From Puniceicoccaceae bacterium (GTDB taxonomy: Bacteria > Verrucomicrobiota > Verrucomicrobiia > Opitutales > Coraliomargaritaceae): a stretch of DNA of 64,000 bases. The DNA lies in NCBI GenBank assembly GCA_018402305.1, contig JAGYJE010000003.1, forward strand, positions 164,538-228,537, written 5' to 3'. Below the pieces are notes generated by a model, which ran no database searches, was not told the DNA's origin, and saw only the letters and a list, made by a program, of their open reading frames with translations. A program made the position numbers and the translations under genes. Numbering within the stretch: position 1 is the stretch's first letter; each line of letters starts with the position of its first letter. Below, piece after piece: positions 63,177 to 64,000 of this stretch.

Positions 63177-64000
63177 ATGTTGCATGATATGACAGCTTTA
63201 CCGATTAAATTTAATGCTAGCAACCGTTATTCAAAAGATAGCACATCCGGTTTCGCATTGGTGATCGTATTATCCTTGATGGCCTTTATTCTGTTATTGC
63301 TCGTCTCCTTGAGCACCTTCGTTCAGGTGGAGCAGCACAGGGCAACCGGCAACATCCGAAAGCTGGCCGCCGAGCAAAACGCACTGCTGGCCGCTTTTAT
63401 TGCACTTGGCGATCTACAGCGCTTGACTGGGTCCGATACACGGGTCACAGCCCGCGCGGATTTGCTTGATGCGGGGCTCGGTTCATCCACATCGCAATGG
63501 ACGGCGGTATGGCGGGCCGATACAGATAGACTGGCTGGCTTCCTTGTTTCCGGTGAAAATCCCGATCCCAAGGCCTTGCCAGTGGAGGCTGCCGTTCTTG
63601 CCACGACGCGTCTTTCAGGAAGTGGAGCGCTTGAGCGGGTGATGGCACCTCTGGTACGCATCGAAGGCGCACCGGGTGGTCGTTTCGCCTATTGGGTCGG
63701 TGACGAGGGGAGCAAGGCCACGGTGGCCGGGATTGATGAAGATACACCTGAGCCACCGGATGCGGCACCGTTGAAGTCTGTTCTAGCGCCCGGTATGGCT
63801 GGCTTCGAATTTCTTATGGGAAGTGGGTCGGAAGAGGACTATTCCAAACTCTTTGGCCTGGAAGATCACCGATTGGCAGCGAGCACTGCATTTAATGAAC
63901 TCGAGCGGCTGATGAGTGTTCAAGGACTTGAATTGTTGGGGGGGATACCGGCGGACGTGCCACTCGAACGTTTTCACGATCTCACCACTTTTTCGCGCGG
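63177..64000 (+). CDS. Verru_Chthon cassette protein A, N-terminal part, cut by window end
   Basis: The frame runs from ATG 63177 (or the in-frame ATG 63189) to the window's end without a stop. The N-terminus has a prepilin-like anchor, SGFALVIVLSLMAFILLLL, then QVEQHRATGNIRKLAAEQNA, typical of this family (helical stalk after the membrane segment). RFAYWVGDEGSKATV near residue 168 aligns with WWIGDEG in the gene at the left edge. The remaining two thirds lie outside. It follows the glycosidase at 59604 by 93 bp on the same strand, but the short gap holds no clear promoter. Confidence 0.85.
   Translation, partial: MLHDMTALPIKFNASNRYSKDSTSGFALVIVLSLMAFILLLLVSLSTFVQVEQHRATGNIRKLAAEQNALLAAFIALGDLQRLTGSDTRVTARADLLDAGLGSSTSQWTAVWRADTDRLAGFLVSGENPDPKALPVEAAVLATTRLSGSGALERVMAPLVRIEGAPGGRFAYWVGDEGSKATVAGIDEDTPEPPDAAPLKSVLAPGMAGFEFLMGSGSEEDYSKLFGLEDHRLAASTAFNELERLMSVQGLELLGGIPADVPLERFHDLTTFSR

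Noticed and set aside
1..64000. CRISPR array, tRNA, rRNA or intact insertion sequence
   Set aside because: No regularly spaced repeats, cloverleaf-like sequence, rRNA core or transposase with terminal inverted repeats was recognised.

Overview
The window looks like part of the chromosome of a marine-type Verrucomicrobiota, probably class Opitutia (Puniceicoccales / Coraliomargarita-like). This is inferred from family content, not from any rRNA. The markers are two Verru_Chthon cassette protein A genes (one cut by each edge of the window), three PEP-CTERM proteins, autotransporter-type beta-strand repeat proteins, many XylR/LacI/AraC/IclR sugar regulators, DUF2264, heparinase II/III and four FAD_oxidored-type flavoproteins. 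No rRNA, tRNA, CRISPR array or intact insertion sequence was seen.

Layout. 1-3.8 kb: the tail of a Verru_Chthon cassette. 3.8-6.2 kb: a XylR-like regulator divergent from a PEP-CTERM protein. 6.2-6.9 kb: an orphan Phd-type antitoxin beside the remains of a PIN toxin. 6.9-10.7 kb: GH13 plus a flavoprotein operon. 10.9-16.5 kb: SGNH esterase, heparinase-like lipoprotein, DUF2264 protein and a small lipoprotein. 16.5-19.5 kb: a phytase-esterase / beta-repeat chimera. 19.8-27.8 kb: GH16, pseudopilin and a giant GH42-like secreted enzyme. 28-31.4 kb: two PEP-CTERM proteins with strong terminators, then a decayed gene. 31.4-39.4 kb: an eight-gene intracellular sugar-acid/deoxysugar catabolic operon divergent from an IclR regulator. 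40.4-49.5 kb: a six-gene train (two LacI paralogues, beta-helix protein, GH43-like, flavoprotein, BNR protein). 49.6-52.4 kb: another flavoprotein divergent from an AraC regulator. 52.4-56.9 kb: a visibly GC-rich GH29/GH36 pair bracketed by gene debris and a 28-nt direct repeat. 56.9-63.1 kb: an AT-richer LacI-GH29-multidomain glycosidase unit with a shared ATCGAT-centred operator. 63.2 kb to the end: the start of a second Verru_Chthon A gene.

How it works together (inference). Secreted or surface enzymes (GH16, GH42-like, heparinase-like lipoprotein, BNR protein, CBM9/TIM-barrel protein) would cut algal or mucilage-type polysaccharides. GH29, GH36, GH13 and the beta-helix/GH43-like proteins have no signal peptide and would act on imported oligosaccharides. 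Flavoproteins and the SDR/kinase/DeoC operon would oxidise and cleave the released sugars. The window holds no transporter, SusC/D pair, sulfatase or exosortase, so uptake, desulfation and PEP-CTERM processing must be encoded elsewhere.

The strongest unexplained signals are three families of short repeated promoter elements that suggest small glycosidase regulons, flavoproteins fused to a beta-sandwich module, an 11-G tract inside a large secreted enzyme, and several fossils (PIN toxin, GH29, Rpn nuclease, ATPase) at the seams between blocks.
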